Assembly (NCBI RefSeq): GCF_012489685.1
Contig: NC_080043.1
Span: 80,740,292 to 80,804,291 of the forward strand
Source: Lotus japonicus
Lineage: Eukaryota > Streptophyta > Magnoliopsida > Fabales > Fabaceae
Length of the DNA: 64,000 bases
Direction of reading: 5' to 3'
Position numbers and translations under genes: made by a program. The notes under the pieces were generated by a model. It saw nothing but the letters and a program-made list of their open reading frames with translations, had not been told where the DNA came from and did not search any database. This document shows positions 33,292-46,200 of this stretch, one piece after another. Position 1 is the first letter of the stretch. Every line of letters begins with the position of its first letter.

Positions 33292-36200
33292 TTACTTTGC
33301 CGCAAGAGCATCGGCTTCCTTTGAAGAGGACTCAGATGAGGATTTCAGATGAAACTGCAAATTGCGAATATATTGTAAGATTCGCTTCTTATCAGCAGCA
33401 AGAAGTGAAAATGGTGGGTTCAGTGGAAGGTTCTCTGCTTCTCCCACAATGAACAAAAGTAGAAGCATTGCTTTTGAGTAAGCTGCAGTAGCCCTATCTC
33501 TGTTCTTCATATACTCATCTACCTAAAAAAATGGAACAAAAACCTATTAGGCAAATACTAATTAATTTATCATAATGACCCCTGTTTCTGCCCTTGAGGG
33601 AAGACCAGAAGGATAAAAAAAATGACAAATGGACAGTGTTGGTCTACTCACAGCACCACTTGTCCCAACTAAGAGTGCTTGTTGAAATATAATCTCCATT
33701 GCATCTGGCATCTCAGCAGCCCCTGCAGTGTGTTTTATGAGAACATAGTTAAGATGGTTTATTTTGATAATATGAAGGGATGGAGTTAAGAAACAAAATA
33801 AGTCCTACCATCCATGTTTTGAATATGACATGACAGTTTCTCAGCACGATCAACTGCACCAATAAACCCATGTTTAGCCCACAAGGAAACAGATGGAGGA
33901 TCACAAAAATTTATTTTCAGCTCCGTAGTTTGTGATAAGCCCAAGCCTCCACATGTAATTTCGGATTGATTAGCAGAACTGCTCTCAGAACTGGAGGCTT
34001 TCCAAGAGTTACAAATCTCTATAGCTTTCTTCCATATAGCCAAAACCACCAACTCAAGTGCAAGCGACTCAAGATACAGCTCCGTATTATACTGGAAGAG
34101 ATAACCATTGAAATTAGCTGACAAAAATGAAAAGAAGAAATGCAGAGATAGATAAATATACCAAGTGGGTATGCCACATTTTTTGCAAAATGAAACTTTA
34201 TTTCATGGTTTGACTCAACCCTCTTAACATGTGATGATAGAAAATATGAAAACAATTAAGCATTCAGCCAGTACTAGACTATTAATAGTGTGTTTTATCA
34301 AAGTTGGAAGGGTCAGAATTGTGTAATTTGAGAAGCTACACATTGCAACTTTTGCAAAAAAATGTTCTTTGAAATTTAGTGCTACTAGCCAATCCAAAGA
34401 CGCATTAAGCAGCCATGACAAACAAAATAATGCAGTCAGGAAATTCCAAAGTAATTGGTAAAAGAATTCATGCAAACAGAGCTGACTTATCATTCTGAGG
34501 TGCAATACAGCATAGACCATGACATCCATAAAACAGAGAACAGAACAGGAGAAAGAATATCAAAGGAACATAAAACTCTACACTACAATATAAATCTTAC
34601 AACCAATGTCAATATTTTTTTATTTAAATCTTTACAACCTATCAATAAAAATATGAATGCAATGGCAAACGATTTGATAAACAAGACAAACGTACCTTTT
34701 CCTGTGAAAGTTCTCCAAGGACCTGCAAATACTGATGCAACAACTCTAACCTATTTGAAGGGTGCAGTGAGGAAATTCCCTGATCTTTTGTCAAGGCAGC
34801 AAATTCATTGCTTTTAAAGTTTCCTAACCCACCAGTGGAGGAAGAAGGAAGATCCTTTGTTTGTTTTGCGACGCTTATTTCCAGGTTAGTCCTCTTTGAA
34901 GGACCGATAGAAACTCTGCTTGAGGAATTATCTTGGGCTAATGCCTCAAAGTAGTCAGAGAAATCCTCCAATGATGCAAAATGAGAATTGATGAAGACAT
35001 AATCTTTCTCAATGGACTCCAATAAACGGGAAACTGAATAGAAAAACTAGGATTAGAATTTGGGAAGAAAAAATGATAGCTGGGAGGAAACAATGCAAAG
35101 TGAGTACAGTTTTTAGAGAGTAATAGACCTTGAGCTTGGTTTGACAGATGAGTGCCAGCACCAAGTTGTAGTTGAGACATCTTCTCAGAGGCAGAGCCAT
35201 CTACTTGATGAACCATTGAACTTTCTGGCTGATGTAACTGAGACTGTTCAATATTCACCACTGACCTATAAGTTAAGAATTTTAAGAGATTACAAAAAGT
35301 AGCCACCAACAACATGGAAAGAAAATGTAACAGGGATACATGGAACTGAATTAAAAAACAAAAAATAAAAAAAATTATGACCTCGGTTCCCGTAGGAAAT
35401 TGTGATTGAAGAAATCCTTGAATGTCAATCTCTCCTCTGCACATTAAAGTCCAACTTCAGAGAAGTTTTCTACATGAGCACTAACTGTAATATAAAATAT
35501 ATGTATCATGATATTTCAACCTCAAACCCACCACCTTTACACATTTTCATTTACAAAGCATTGCAGCATAATAAACAAGTACCAATGAACATGAAGTAAA
35601 GTCGCAATAAATACCTGGATTTCTACGTAAAAGGCTTCTGCAAAGATTCAAGCAATCAGAATGTAGCTCTTCCAAAGCCTCTGGTGGAAAGCGTAATTCA
35701 GTAGATGCCAAAATGTTTTGAAAAAGCTGAAAAAACAAATGAAATTGAGGAAAAAGACAGATCTTTACAATAACAAAATAAACAATTATTCAGAAGAAGA
35801 ATAAAAACAGTACATAGATAACTAATATTTTAAAATTTTGATAAAAAGAAAAGAAATATTGTTGTGTAGCCCCTTCACTACCTGCAATTGACTATTTCCA
35901 TCGAATGGCGGCCTCCCAATCACTAGCTGATACAATATTGCCCCAACACTCCACAAATCAGCCTGCACCCATAATTTTTCCTCAATTTTGGTAAAAAAAG
36001 AAAAATGTAACAGTATATATCAGTAGTTGCAATTTTAGTGATCCAAGTTCTAACTTGTCACCTTGGCATCGTACTTTTGACTGTCAATTATCTCTGGGGC
36101 CATGTAGTACGGTGAACCGCATAGTGTATCTGCCAACTGCTGGTGTGCGAGAGACCTAGCACAACAATAAATCAGGTAGCTGCCAAATTAAAGAAGAACA

Positions 36201-38208
36201 AAAACTATTTTTTATACCTTATCGTTCTTTCTACATATTTGAAGATAAAGCCTACCAAACATGAGAAGACCATTTGAGTATTTTTCATATTAAACTAGAA
36301 AAGGGTAAAGGGCAAACCTGGTGCTATAAAGCTCCCGCTATGCGCGAGGTCCAGGGACGGGCCAGATCCACTTTGTGGATCTAATGCAGACAGTCTTACC
36401 TTGCATATGTGCAAGAGACTGATTTCACGGCTTGAACCAGTGACCGCAACGTAAGTCACATGACACCATTGCGCCGAGGCTTGCCCTCTTTCAAATAAAC
36501 TAAAAGGAATATATTATATACAGCGATTAAACTTAGCAATTAGTATCAATAAGAACTAAGAAGGGATAAGATGACTTAGTGTCTAATAAATCAAATTATT
36601 AATGACCCCTGCTATCAGTTGTATTACACAAAAATCAAGAAACCACACAAAAAATAACCAACAAACAAACAAAGAAGCAAGAAGAAACAGGTTTCTCTAG
36701 CATATAGCAGCAATTAATGAGGAATAAACAATATGTGCTTGTATTGTTTAGCTTCCTAAGAAACAATCCTACCTTGCAAAACCAAAATCCCCTATTTTCA
36801 TAATTGGTGTAGCTGCAGTAGTGGCCAACAGTAAGTTCTGCATGTTTAGAGGAAAACACAGTCAAAATATGAACAATTACTATACGTACAATAATAACTC
36901 AGAAAATTTTAGGGGGTTGCAAGGGAGTTGATTATATCCATGATATATACAGTAAAGTAAGTACATGCTCACATCACCATTTCTAAACCAAGTGGCAAGT
37001 TCAAACCCACAATTTCTGAGGGTCATCTGGATTTTTAATAGAATATATGAAACTATTTATTCTTCCAGTACACCCAGCACTCCAGCAATTTCCAAGAAGC
37101 CCCCTACCTCGAAAGAAAAAATCTGAGTGTTGAAGGTAATTACTAATTAGTCCTCCATCTAGAGATTTTTTTTTCAGTGGTCCTTGTTTGTCTCTGTAGG
37201 GTATTTACCTAAAGGTACTGCATTCTATAGGCATGAAGCTATAAACAAAATGGTAATCTAAGTTATAAACTTATGATAAGGTAACATTATAACTTGTACA
37301 CTAGCTCCCCCTGGTGTGCACACAATCATAGAAGAATCCAAACGTTCTCGACAAGCTAATGCAATCATTGACAGCAACAATCAATACCGAGACAAACATA
37401 TGAGTAAGTACCAAGAAAAGTTTATAATTTACAAGACCGTCGCTGACCTGTGGTTTTAAATCTCTATGTATGAGGTTCTTTTCTTGAAGCACCTGCAACC
37501 CAGCAGCTACAAGAAGAACACTAGATTAAAAACACTAGAAATTTATACATTGTCTACCAATTAGCACAAGGAATGCAGATTGTGGCCATGAGACTACTCA
37601 TTCCGTTGATCAAAGTAGTTCCTAGTGTGGCCATTTATTTATCTTTCAGAAACTAACATAAACCTTTTCTTCATGGACTAAATTGAAGGTGTTACTTTAT
37701 TCTAATAAAAAACACCACCGGATTCAATTCAAGAGAACTCAACTCACCCAATTGCCTCATGAAATGGCGAGCAACGGATTCGGAAACTCTCCCACGGCGA
37801 TTGATGTAAGCAGCAAGGTCCCCACCACCACAATACTCCAAAACAAGGTAAATCCTGTCACTGGTCTTAAACACAAGAAACAAAAAACCAAAAAAACATG
37901 TTACCTCAAACAAGCAAAACAATCAAACAACAACGTTAGAGGGTTACAAATTACCATACCTGAATCGCTTCGAAGAGTCTAACGATGTTAGGATGATTGA
38001 TGGTACTGAGAATAGAGATCTCCTTGATGAGACTCTCACCCACTTTGGGACTCAACCTTGTCTTATCAATCTCCTTGACCGCAACCTCCAACCCAGAGTG
38101 GCGATGCCGTGAACGCCACACGACGGCGAAGGAACCCGACCCGATTCGAGGACCCAGTATGTAGTCTCCGACCAAACGGGTCATGATGTGTCCCCCCAAA
38201 TCCATCAC
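33292..38208 (-). CDS. ATG1: ATG1-type serine/threonine kinase (autophagy initiation)
   Basis: Thirteen exons join in phase: 38208-37960, 37865-37748, 37506-37448, 36837-36773, 36155-36062, 35962-35882, 35726-35615, 35436-35382, 35265-35129, 35033-34696, 34091-33809, 33722-33652 and 33522-33292, giving 630 residues. The kinase domain (about residues 13-270) has a glycine loop [10 protein letters not shown], the lysine in VAVKEID (K45), HRDLKPQ (136-142) and DFGFAR (159-164), so it should be active. The C-terminal half has [19 protein letters not shown], as in the helical (MIT-like) region that binds ATG13 in this family. ATG1 kinases start autophagosome formation under starvation. Length is close to Arabidopsis ATG1a. 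The start may be the first or second of two adjacent ATGs. Intron 4 holds an Au-like SINE. Confidence 0.92.
36305..36496 (-). mobile_element. Au-like SINE in ATG1 intron 4
   Basis: The minus strand carries a tRNA-like head with B box GGTTCAAGCCG (36438-36428), then CTCTTGCACATATGCA and the block CTCGCGCATAGCGGGAGCTT that is characteristic of the plant Au SINE family. It is flanked by TAAACTAGAAAAGG (36291-36304) and TAAACTAAAAGG (36497-36508), an imperfect target duplication. It lies in the same orientation as ATG1. Confidence 0.8.
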
Positions 38209-39415
38209 TACCCAGGAGTGTAAAACCGCTTACAGAGACATGTTGTTGCTGTTGAGGAAGAATAAGAGTGATGGGGTCGAATGAATTGTTGAAAAGATTG
38301 AAGCTTTGGTCTGTGTTTGTGTGGGGAAATGACGCTGAAGTTGCTGGGTGAGTGGAGTAGAGTGGACGAACATTCACTTTTTTTCTTTTCTTGTTATCTG
38401 ATGATTCTCTTCTCTCTCTCTCACCTATGGTTGAGCTTGAGCCTTTCTTTTCCAAACGTTTGCCATTAAACTTGAGTGAAACTATGGTCTATTGATTTTT
38501 TTAATTGATTTCATGTTGGCAAATTGCCTTGCCAGCCACTTCACACCACTTTAATCTCTTGTTTCTAGATAATCCACAAAACAAAAACTTGATCACCAAA
38601 TTCTTGAATAGGTTCAAAATAAATATAGTCAAAGGTGATTGTCTAACAAAAATTCATGAGAATGAGAATGAAATATAAGTGGAAAAAAATGGTTGGAGAT
38701 TTGCTGAATAATTTTGAAATTGGAAAATGAAAATTTAAAAGAGATTAAGAACAAATTTGTGAAAACATGCAATTGTAGTAGAATTTCCTCAATTACATGA
38801 GATATCTAAATTGATTAATTAAGAATAGCGACGTAAGCCGCAAGTTGGTGACCACTAATCACTAATTGACAAACCATTGATTCAATTGCTAATAAGTAAT
38901 AAGTTAAAAATCAATTTTACATAAAAAGGTTATCGGTCATTTTTTTTTTTTTGGACAAAGGTTATCGGTCATTAAATTAGTCGTAGCGGCAATGGATTTG
39001 ATTTGGTTGTTAAACAACAAAATTCTAGTAGTGTGAGAAGTACATTTCCAGCATAAATTACCACCAGCTTGAGCATATAGAAAAACATTTGTTGGCTACA
39101 TAGAGGGTGAAGTGCCAACCTCATTTTCCCGTAAAATGAAAAGTCTAATTGAACATGATAGTGGATCATGATGCATCCCATGCTATTAAAAGAGTATTTT
39201 AGGCCCATAATTAAGGCCCAAACATAGCCCAAACTTGGATTTTCAACCACAAAAGTGGGTTGGGCCGAGTGAGATAAGATCTGAGTTATTTTAAAACTCT
39301 TTGTTTATTGAAATCAAAATCTTGAATTTTTAGGAATAAAGACAACAATTTTGGGATAATAATCAATAATAGACTCATTTCAAAATAACAACAAAAAGAA
39401 TAGAGGATATGATTA
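38209..39415. other. ATG1 upstream region and spacer
   Basis: The first 250 bases next to the ATG are the likely 5' leader and core promoter of ATG1 (CT-rich, TCTCTCTCTC near 38411). The rest is AT-rich spacer with no recognised gene. Confidence 0.5.
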
Positions 39416-40022
39416 TGTATGTTTGGCATGTCATTTCAGCTAGCTTATAGCTTATTTGACTAGCTTAAAACTTATTTGACTAGCTTAAAAACTTTTTAAA
39501 AGTGTTTGGTAAAAGAGCTTATTCCAGTAGCTTAAAGCTTTAAGATATAAGCTAACTGAGATAGCTTATAACTTAAAGCTTATAGCTTATTGAATTTATT
39601 TTCTTTTTTATCCTTATTATTTTATTAAAATTCTACCTTTAGCCTTATATGTTTTATTATATTTAATTTAATAAAAATATAGAAAATTAAATAAGTAAAA
39701 ATTAATATTATATTTTTAAGATGATAAATAACTTGAGTGAAATTAAAATATTTAAAGTTATAATAATTTTAGTATTAATATCATATATGTATTAATGTGA
39801 AAATAAAATAATGTTAAATATAAAAGAAGTATACAAGTATGTCCTTTTATGTTATTTTACAGTTTCAGCTTGTTCAACCGTTAGTTTTACCAAACACTTT
39901 TGTTTCAATCACGTAGCTTTTCAGCTTTCAGCTATCAGCTAACTTATCGGCTTTCAGCTAGCTTATCAGCTTTCAGCTAGCTTATCAGCTAGCTTATCAG
40001 CTAGGCGTGCCAAACATAGCCT
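39416..40022. mobile_element. Foldback MITE with AGCTTAT-type subterminal repeats
   Basis: The left end reads ATGTATGTTTGGCATG and the right end, inverted, reads TAGGCTATGTTTGGCACG. Inside both ends there are many copies of TAGCTTAT / CAGCTAGCTTATCAG in opposite orientation. The middle is AT-rich and non-coding. A clean target duplication was not found, so the superfamily is open. Confidence 0.6.
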
Positions 40023-40699
40023 AATATCAATTAAACCACGTACACACTCATCCTCTTAAAATCCTTAATTTTCCTTCTTAAGTGGAGGGTATTTTGCTCG
40101 TAACCAGCAACATGTACCATATGTAATATCAGAGAAGAAGTAGATCAAGAGAATGAGTGTGGAGTGAGGAGGTTAAGAGATCAAAATTATTTAAGGGACA
40201 TATGGGTCGGGGGTCTAGGGATCAATCCCTAAATGACGTAATTTATCTTTCAATGTATAAAAAAAATAAAAAATTCGTTAAAAAAAATCGAACTTCAAAA
40301 TCATAAACTAGACAAACATTACAGAGATAAATTAATTAAAATATCAAATAAGAAAAATTTAATTAGTTATTTTCGTGTGAGAATATTTTCATGGTTTTGA
40401 TGAGAAATGAAATTTAAATGTTTTTTTTTTCAACTGTGTCAATAAACTATAATAAAACCATCAACTATTTGACAAAAAAAAAACATCAACTAGAATGTTT
40501 ATTTTGAAGGTAAAAAAGTTTGCTCTTTATTTCAACTCTCCATAGTAGATCAACTTGAAAAGTGAAGTATCACCGTGTTCGGTGAAACTTAAAATCGTTT
40601 TTACTTTAATATTGTTTATAACCTGCCTCCTGCCTTCAAATGTAGCACTGGTTGGAAAAAGAAATACACCAATAAGTATAAAAATTGAAAATGAATATT

Positions 40700-40850
40700 T
40701 TGGTTCAAGTGGTACATGTTTGATTATCTTTAAGTAAGATCTCGAGTTCGAATCTTGTGAATTGAAAAAATCTTATTGAAAAAGTTAACCCCATCATAAT
40801 GTGGATGTTCTCAGCTCGAACATGTTTGTCTTACACCAAAAAATCTAACC
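40700..40850 (+). mobile_element. SINE-like element, family 2
   Basis: An A box (GGTTCAAGTGGTACATG) and a B box (GAGTTCGAATCTT, 40744-40756) are followed by a body with AACCCC, AATGTGG and CAGCTCGAACATG and an A-rich end (ACACCAAAAAA). A diverged second copy lies at 53035-53191. Confidence 0.55.
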
Positions 40851-41490
40851 AGCACTGTTATAGTTTAATTTTATATCTAAAAGTAACAATAATTACATAT
40901 TGGATCATGTTAAAAACTCGTCACTAGTATCACTGCCAACCTCCACTACACCACTTTTCATTTCATTGTCACCGCCTCGACAACCACCGTCATCACAGCC
41001 ACCATCAAGGCCTCCACCGTTGTTGTCGTTGCCACCATCGCTCCTACCACCACTAGTACCCATTTTCATCTCATTGCTTTAAATGTTTAAGTTTCACCAA
41101 AATGAAAATATTTTTTTTTTCCTTTGATCATATTTTTAAAGATATTTTTTAAATATTAACAAAACGTGTTTTCAGTTTCTTTTCTATTTAAAAAAAAATA
41201 AAAATATGAATTTTTAAAATCAAATATCTCCTCTACATTTTTTTATATTAAAACCAATTTATGTTAAATATGGTGTAAATGTATGTATTTTTAATTTTCA
41301 GTGGTGATCGGTAAACACCACATTTTTTTAAGACATACACCATTAATTTGTGACCATTTTTGACAGTAAAAAGTTGTAGAGTTATTTTTCTAAAACTCTA
41401 TAATTTTATTTTACATCAAAAAAATAATTTGCATCCGTCAGGAATTGATCCCTTAACTTCCCACACACACCCAACCCACATGTCCTATAA

Positions 41491-41895
41491 GGGGGCGTTT
41501 GTTACATGGGTATGTAAAACATTCCTGGGAATGATGGGTGTGAGAATGTAGATTCCTTTGTTTGGTATAAGATTAGGAAAAAAGATACTCAGGCATGAGA
41601 CATTTCCAGGGAAAAGATTTTAGTTCATTTCAGCAACTCAGGATTCCTGGCTTCAAGGATGACTATCTTGCATTCCCATGGGAATGGAAGTTATTTCCCA
41701 CTAACTATCATTTTTATTTCAAAATTTATATTTTTAAATATTTTAATTAAATAAATTTTAAAAACATACCTGGGAATTGAATCTATCAACCAAACACTTT
41801 TTTAAAAGATGTCCGGGAATAACATTCTCATCATAATATTTCTGGGAATCCACTTACCCGGGTATGATTTTTGATAACTTGTAACAAACGCCCCC
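41491..41895. mobile_element. Tourist-like MITE (PIF/Harbinger)
   Basis: A 405-bp element with perfect 15-bp terminal inverted repeats GGGGGCGTTTGTTAC / GTAACAAACGCCCCC, flanked by TAA at 41488-41490 and 41896-41898. The inner sequence is AT-rich and non-coding with further inverted similarity (CATGGGTATG near the left, CCCGGGTATG near the right). Confidence 0.85.
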
Positions 41896-42888
41896 TAACT
41901 CTTACCACTTAAGCTATCATTCGGGGACTAAAACTCTATAATTTGTGTGGCAATGACAGGCATATATAATAAGATTTTACCATTACAATAAAATTATTTT
42001 AAACGTCACTATTATGTCCCATGGATTAACCTGTCACACCTCAATTCACCTCTATAAAAATTTTATAGTCGTACATTTTTGCTTTAAAAATATGTAGAAT
42101 TCTGCTTGCCTTGATACAAACACTTCTCCAAACACAAAACAAAGTTAACCTTAGCGCTAATTTGGGCTTTACGTCCCGCCATCGTTTTCTGAAGCACCAA
42201 TGCACTACACTCTAAACTGTATAGTACCATCAGCCCCACACTTCACTGAATATGAAAGAAAGAAAAAATGTGAGCAACACTCATTTTAATACTCAATTTC
42301 AAACGTTTTTGTATTAATAGGTTGAAATTTAAGTGTGATTTATTGGAGTGACTCACATGAATTTTAACATGATCAAAGAAAAAATGTTACTTTTTTTTGA
42401 AATTTATAAAAAAGTGTTACTGATATGAATATTAATAAGATTATGATGTAGGTTTCACTTTTTGTAAGGTACGCATCGTAACATTGTTGACAGATCTGAC
42501 ATTCCGTAATTCTGAAACTAGATTATTTATTTTATTCCTCATTGTGTGCTCCAATTCTCAGCTTTCCCATGCAACTTCACCACACTCTATGATACGTAAA
42601 CTAAGTTTCAATTTTCAACAAGGTTGAAATGCTCACACCCCTTGGCCACGCTCACTCTACACACTCCCCCACATATTATTTTGGTACCTATTGCACCCCA
42701 TTCCACAGACCAATCGTCTCCCTCTTCTCCAACTTCTATGCCCTTCCTCATTACCCAGTACCTCCCTGATCTCGCCACGTCTTCATCAGCCTGTTTCTCA
42801 TTGCATATCTCAAAACAAATCTTCATCAGAAACATACTATGTACTGTTATGTTTCTATTCATGCATGTAAAATGTTTGATGTAATGTA

Positions 42889-43167
42889 TCTTAGAAGTAT
42901 GACTATTCATGTGTCATTTACAACTTAGGCTATCGAGATAATTGATTCATGACATGGTATCAGAGCGTCTATGATTAAATGATATAGAGTTCAATCATTG
43001 CTGCTCCCAATTTATTCTAGTAATAAAAAGCTGAGTTTCAGGATGTGATTAGTAGGTCTGTGCATTGTTCAAGCTTCAAGCCCAAATAAACTATTGCGTG
43101 AAAATGTGTGTTGGAAATATTATCATTCATGTGTTATTTACCCAATAGCTTAATTATACCTTCAACA
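42889..43167 (+). mobile_element. Possible TRIM (miniature LTR element)
   Basis: Two diverged short repeats, 42889-42954 and 43109-43167, share TTAGAAGTAT/TTGGAAATAT and ATTCATGTGT(C/T)ATTTAC and end in CA. The first is followed directly by TGGTATCAGAGC at 42955-42966, the initiator-Met primer site. The 142-bp interior has no coding frame. No target duplication was seen. It lies just before the WAK-like gene. Confidence 0.4.
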
Positions 43168-43270
43168 TTTTCTCATTATTTTATTAGTGTCATTTTCCAT
43201 TATGCAATAAAAGGGGTGCCATGAACTCTTCTTCCTTTAGAGTCAAACAGGCCTTTCACTGCCACTACCA

Positions 43271-46200
43271 ATGTTGAGTTCTTTTGTTATTGTTAGTTTT
43301 GGATTTCTTGTGTTCTTGCCATTTACTTGTTCCCTCCAAGTGCAAGCAAAACTAATTGAACCCCCTTTGCATCCAAATTCTTGCAATGAAACATGTGGGA
43401 AGTTTCATGTTCCTTTTCCATTCTATGTCAATACTTCTTGTGTGTCAGTTTCCCCTGCTTTCCACCTCTCTTGCTCAAATTCAGCTTCCCTTCTGCTTAA
43501 AATCGGCTCAGAAAACTATCCGGTTTTGGAGTTCTTCTCAGATGGGTTGTTAGTAGGCTTTCCAGGCACATCGCCTTGCCGCCAGTACAATGACTTGAAT
43601 TCATTTGGTGAAGGTTTTGGAGGAAAGGACTACTTTGGAGTCTCAGTTGATAATGTCATTGGTCTCTATGACTGTGAGGATTCTTCGCTATGCAAAGCGA
43701 ATTGTGAAACGATTAACCTTCCTGGTTGTGATGGAAGTGGCAGTGGTTCCCTTGGCTGCTGTTATCCACTCTCTGACCACAGCGTATGGCATCTTGGTGA
43801 AGGCTTTTCAGTGTTTTCTCAGTTTGGATGCAGGGGATTTTCTAGTTGGGCTGTTTTGAGAGGGGCATATGCAGGAAAACGTGGGGTCAAATTGGAATGG
43901 GGTGTTCCTAGAAACTCCTCCAAGGATGTTTGTGCAAGGAATGCAGAGATTGTTAATGCTACAGCAATTGCAGGAGGTGTAAGGTGTGTTTGTCAAGATG
44001 GATTTGTTGGTGACGGGTTTGCTAATGGAACAGGATGCTTGCCGGGTGAGTAGTTGTTTTCACATCTTATATTGACAATTATCTTATTCTTCTGCTTTCA
44101 TCTGAAGTTCATAATCTTTATTTTAGAAACCCTCACAATCAAATGCTAAGAAATCCCATCATGTGGCCTTACATCTTGATTTGTTTGCTCTAGCTCAAGT
44201 GGTAAGAGCTAGGGACATAAGGGTTGGGTGGGATGAAGGGTGAAGGGTCCAGGGTTCGAACCTTGATGATGACTAATTTACTGACATTACTAACAACTAA
44301 CATTTGCCTATAGAAAAAAACAATCAAATGCTCAGAAATCCCATCATGTGACCTTACATCTTGATTTTGTTTGCTCTTTTTCTTGACTTCATTAGTCATA
44401 GAAAAACCATTATTTTCTCAAATAGCACAAGCAAGTTGTGAAACTAAGGAATAGTATAATAGTTTAGAAACTTATACTAATACTTGCATCACCTTAAGGA
44501 AAAGTAAGGTCACTTATATGTACACAAGACTTGATAGTACAGCATTGGACTAACTTATAAATCTGTAATGACAATTCTTTATGAAAGTGTCAGGCAATAG
44601 GCCTTCTATTTTGAAAACTGTTCACGAGTGATACTTGGCATATGTGAGATAGCAATTTCAAGCTAGGTAAAAATATGATATACACATTGAGATATTATTG
44701 TTATCTTCTCTCTTTATGCAGTAAAAGGATTTTTGGGTTCTAAGTCCTTTAAATTGCTTAGTTATTGGGAGCAATCTCCATTCAGCTCTGATACTTAATT
44801 TTGATTGATGTATCTATTGCAGCCTGTATCAAGGATGGACATGAAGCATATGGAAGTGATTGCCACATAAAAAGACATGATCAAAGAAAAATGGTTATCA
44901 TTGCTGGTAAGTAGCTACTAGCATTGTAAATATCTAAAACTTATGCTGAAGTCTTTTGTGTGCAAAATCGCAACCAGTGAGACATATTGAATTGATGAAA
45001 TCAAAGGGATTAAGGATTGGTTCCTATTTACAATTTTTCAACATCCTCCCTTCATCAGTATAATGTTGAAATCATGCTCAGCTATGTTAGAGTAAAATAT
45101 GTTGGAAATTCAAGTATGAGTTTGAAACCTCACATTGGTTACCGATGAGTTAGATAAAAATACTATAAAAGAATTTAGGGTGAAGAATTGGTGTCAACTT
45201 CACTTTGTGATTTGTAGCCTTGACCATTTGGCTTCCCTAGACCCCCATTAGCTCAAGGTTTTTAGTGAAACTATAATGTCAAGTTCATTAGCATTGGCAT
45301 GACGTTCAAAATAAGCTTTTCAGAGACTTCTTTCTTATATCTCTGTGATTCTCAACATCCTCTGCTACCAGTTTTTAACCTCTAATGTCAGTTTTGGAAC
45401 TTAAAAACTGCAATGAAGATTTTGGGTGAAATTCTAAAGCCAATAATAAGGGTGTTTAAAACTTCACATTCGAAAGTCCTAAAAATCAGTTGTAGATTAA
45501 TGTTATTGAAAATTAGCTGGTGACCTTGAAATTGTAGAGAAAAGGAAAATGCATACATTTCATCTCTCCAGAAAGTACAATTTTTTAAATTAAAGGGGAG
45601 AGTCCACTTTAAGCATACTTCAAAATAGGGCAGTATGATTTACTCTTATTGTCTTTCTGAGTCAATCTAATGACATCCGTAACATGCAGGAATCCTCGGT
45701 CCAGTTATTATTGTTGCCTCCTTGATTGTACTATTTTATCTTCTTAAAAGAAAAGAAAAGCCAGGAATGTTTGATGCTGAGCAGGCTTATTATCATAACA
45801 TTTCATTTCGCAAAGGTTGTAGAACTCGACTATTCAGCCACCGAGAGCTAGAGGAAGCCACCAATGGTTTTGAAGAGGGGAAGAAGCTCATGCACGGAAA
45901 TAACGGGACAATGTTTGCTGGAGTTCTCGGAGATGGATCTCACGTAGCTGTCCACAGGTTAAAATGTGGGAATGAGAAGGACATCGTGCAAGTCCTGTCA
46001 CAAATTGAGGTTCTATCTGCTATTGTACACAGGAATGTGGCGTGCCTTCTTGGATGCTGTGTTGACCCTGGTTACAATCCCCTAGTGGTTTATGAATACC
46101 CTGCAAATGGTACCTTGGAGGAGCATTTAAGCAAGAGTAAAGGGCAAAAACTTGGTTTAGATTGGTATAGGAGATTGACTATTGCTGCAGAAACAGCCAG

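Noticed and set aside
38972..39250. 92-codon minus-strand frame in the spacer upstream of ATG1
   Set aside because: No recognisable domain, promoter or splice context; treated as a chance frame in AT-rich DNA.
40900..41082. Proline/serine-rich 60-codon frame
   Set aside because: Low-complexity CCACC-type repeat tract, not protein-like.
44191..44320. tRNA gene suggested by A and B boxes
   Set aside because: No acceptor-stem pairing, and an A tail with flanking direct repeats; a SINE explains it better.
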